Origin: an uncultured Lachnospiraceae bacterium
Lineage (GTDB): Bacteria > Bacillota > Clostridia > Lachnospirales > Lachnospiraceae
Reading direction: 5' to 3'
Length of the DNA: 5,935 bases
Assembly (NCBI GenBank): GCA_947589175.1
Contig: CANPZR010000167.1
Coordinates: 1-5,935 of the forward strand
The translations under genes and the position numbers were made by a program. Below, one piece after another: positions 4,496-5,935 of this stretch (position 1 is its first letter; every line of letters begins with the position of its first letter). The notes under the pieces were generated by a model. That model was not told the origin of the DNA and did not search any database. It was given only the letters and a program-made list of their open reading frames with translations.

Positions 4496-5848
4496 ATGGC
4501 AGAAAGTCAAAACCTCGAGTATAAAGAATCTTGGCGAGATGAATATTTGAAATGGATATGTGGTTTTGCTAATGCGCAAGGCGGCACTATTTATATTGGT
4601 GTTGATGATGACGGCAAAGTGGTTGGTGTGAAAGACATAAAAAAGTTGATGGAAGATATTCCCAATAAGATTCAGTCGGGGCTAGGTATTGTTGCTGATG
4701 TGAATAAGCATACAAAGGGTGGAAAAGACTATTTGGAAATCAAGGTAAAGCCCTGTTCTTTTCCGGTTAGCTATCACGGTCAGTTTCATTATAGAAGTGG
4801 CAGTACAAAACAACAGCTTACAGGGATAGCGTTATCAGAGTTTATCATGCAGAAAACAGGTATTCGATGGGAAGATGTTACAGTAGACGACATAACGGTT
4901 GATGATCTGGATGATGAAAGTTTTAAAATCTTCCGGCGCGAAGCAGTGAGAAAAAAGCGAATGACAGAAGCGGAACTGAACATTTCAAATGAGGAGCTAC
5001 TACAAAAACTGCATCTGATAAAGGATGGAAAATTAAAAAGATCCGCGGTTCTCCTATTTTACAATGATCCAAGTGTAGTACAAAATGGGAGCTTTATAAA
5101 AATTGGAAAGTTTGACGAAAAAGGAAGGGTTACTTATCACCATGACCTTGAAGAATCGCTGCTTGTAAACGCCAGTAAAGTGATTGACTTGATTTATCTG
5201 ATGTACCTGAAAGCAAAAATAAGCTATGAGCATGATGTGCGTGTCGAAGAATATCCCTTTGCCAGAGAGGCAATTCGTGAGGCAATCTACAATGCGATTG
5301 CCCACAATTGTTATATGTACGGCGCGCCGATTCAGATAAGGATTGCAGATGATTCCATTATCATAAGCAACAGTTGTATTTTGCCGGATGGCTGGACAGT
5401 GGAGACGCTTATGGAACCGCATGATTCAAAGCCTTATAATCCTGATATTGCAAATGTGTTTTATCGCGCTGGTTTTATTGAAAATTGGGGACAGGGAATA
5501 CAGAAAATATGTGATGCGTGTGAGGAAATCGGAGCAGATTTGCCGATATATGAATTGCGTGGAAATGACTTGAGAATCCGTTTCAATGCGTTAGAAAGAG
5601 CTCTTATTGATTCATCTAAGATTCCAAACCGCCAAAATGGCGGAATAAGTGGCGGAATAGATGGCGGATTGGCGGAAAGAATCCTTGCTCTGATTCGTTC
5701 AAATGATTCTATGACAGTACAGGAGATGTCCGAGGTATTAGACATCCCTAAAAGAACGATTGAACGTGAAATGAAGAAATTTCGCAGTAATGGACGAATT
5801 ATGCGTGAAGGTGGCAAGAGATACGGGCATTGGAAGATAAATGATTAA
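4496..5848 (+). CDS. AlbA_2 (Schlafen-type) / HATPase_c_4 / winged-helix protein, putative regulator
   Basis: The 450-residue protein matches the layout of the family often labelled RecG-like or Schlafen AlbA_2 regulator (COG2865). Residues about 4-118 form the AlbA_2 domain, with NLEYKESW and FANAQGGTIYIGVDDDGKVVGV. Residues about 250-365 are the GHKL ATPase-like part: EAIREAIYNAIAHNCY (N-box-like, N266) and FYRAGFIENWGQGIQKI (glycine motif). Residues about 392-448 are a winged helix-turn-helix (MTVQEMSEVLDIPKRTIEREMKKF in pieces). A short NGGISGGIDGGL linker separates the last two. It has no helicase motifs, so the RecG name seen in databases would be misleading. The expected role is cytoplasmic, DNA-binding, nucleotide-responsive control; some AlbA_2/Schlafen proteins act as nucleases in defence, but no target can be read here. 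AGGAGG at 4481-4486 favours the ATG at 4496 (9 nt) over a TTG at 4490 (3 nt). Full length for the family. Confidence 0.88.
   Translation: MAESQNLEYKESWRDEYLKWICGFANAQGGTIYIGVDDDGKVVGVKDIKKLMEDIPNKIQSGLGIVADVNKHTKGGKDYLEIKVKPCSFPVSYHGQFHYRSGSTKQQLTGIALSEFIMQKTGIRWEDVTVDDITVDDLDDESFKIFRREAVRKKRMTEAELNISNEELLQKLHLIKDGKLKRSAVLLFYNDPSVVQNGSFIKIGKFDEKGRVTYHHDLEESLLVNASKVIDLIYLMYLKAKISYEHDVRVEEYPFAREAIREAIYNAIAHNCYMYGAPIQIRIADDSIIISNSCILPDGWTVETLMEPHDSKPYNPDIANVFYRAGFIENWGQGIQKICDACEEIGADLPIYELRGNDLRIRFNALERALIDSSKIPNRQNGGISGGIDGGLAERILALIRSNDSMTVQEMSEVLDIPKRTIEREMKKFRSNGRIMREGGKRYGHWKIND
5629..5676 (+). repeat. GGCGGA repeats and GC hairpin coding a glycine linker
   Basis: Four copies of GGCGGA begin at 5639, 5651, 5663 and 5671; the first three are exactly 12 bp apart, so copy changes would keep the frame and only alter the length of the GGI linker (residues about 382-391) between the ATPase-like and winged-helix domains. 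CCGCCA at 5629-5634 is complementary to TGGCGG at 5638-5643, which gives a small G+C-rich hairpin at the left edge. Confidence 0.6.
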
Positions 5849-5862
5849 GCTAGGAGATAAGG

Positions 5863-5935
5863 ATGATAGAAAAAACATATGAAACGCCTTGCGGCGCGAT
5901 TCACTATTGGATAGGGAAAGAAGCAGATAATCTGG
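5863..5935 (+). CDS. Probable alpha/beta hydrolase, N-terminal fragment
   Basis: An ATG at 5863 with AGGAG at 5852-5856 (6 nt spacing) opens a frame of 24 codons that runs off the window. The visible start MIEKTYETPCGAIHYWIG resembles the first beta strands of alpha/beta hydrolase-fold proteins, in which G-x-I-H-Y-W precedes the oxyanion-hole strand; the nucleophile elbow and the catalytic triad lie outside, so the call rests on style alone. It starts only 14 nt after the preceding stop, so it is probably cotranscribed with the AlbA/HATPase gene. No terminator separates them. Confidence 0.55.
   Translation, partial: MIEKTYETPCGAIHYWIGKEADNL

Noticed and set aside
1..5935. CRISPR array, tRNA, rRNA or insertion-sequence ends
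   Set aside because: No regularly spaced repeats, cloverleaf, rRNA motif, transposase or terminal inverted repeats flanking a gene were seen.

Overview
The window looks like chromosomal DNA of a gut-type Firmicute, most likely class Clostridia (Lachnospiraceae or Oscillospiraceae). The evidence is strong AGGAGG-type ribosome binding sites, TATAAT-type promoters with extended -10 motifs, and protein types typical of that group: a dCache-HisKA sensor kinase, a Schlafen-AlbA/HATPase regulator, and an orphan acidic protein ending in a KGDIV-type beta region. This assignment is inference from style and families; no 16S or housekeeping gene is present.

Layout. Bases 1-1400 (minus strand) carry the N-terminal two thirds of a membrane sensor histidine kinase: TM, extracellular Cache, TM, coiled linker, then HisKA with His357. 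It is cut by the window edge just before the HATPase domain, and the DNA here is clearly richer in G+C than what follows. Bases 1401-1779 are a divergent intergenic region with a near-consensus promoter for the kinase (minus strand), a near-consensus promoter for the rightward genes, three perfect inverted repeats, and a dense RNA-like element at 1634-1766. That element has a 16-bp hairpin, an 11-bp hairpin whose whole 8-nt loop is complementary to a downstream strand (a potential pseudoknot), and a long bulged hairpin. It lies between a good Shine-Dalgarno sequence (1624-1629) and the probable start codon at 1780.

Bases 1780-3277 are a tightly coupled two-gene unit: an OLD/AAA_21-type ATPase with complete Walker A, signature, Walker B and switch-His motifs, and a 110-residue partner that begins like a Toprim-type protein (CEGSAE) but looks internally shortened. 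ATPase plus Toprim-like partner is an architecture seen in several anti-phage systems (OLD, Gabija, PARIS), so a defence-type role is a reasonable but unproven guess. Bases 3330-4352 encode an acidic 340-residue protein of unknown function. Bases 4496-5848 encode a 450-residue protein with an AlbA_2 (Schlafen-type) domain, a GHKL ATPase-like domain and a C-terminal winged helix, preceded by an extended -10 promoter overlapped by a palindrome. Bases 5863-5935 are the start of a probable alpha/beta hydrolase.

Together, 1500-5850 reads as an accessory stretch beside a higher-GC signalling gene. The most unusual item is the structured element upstream of the ATPase.
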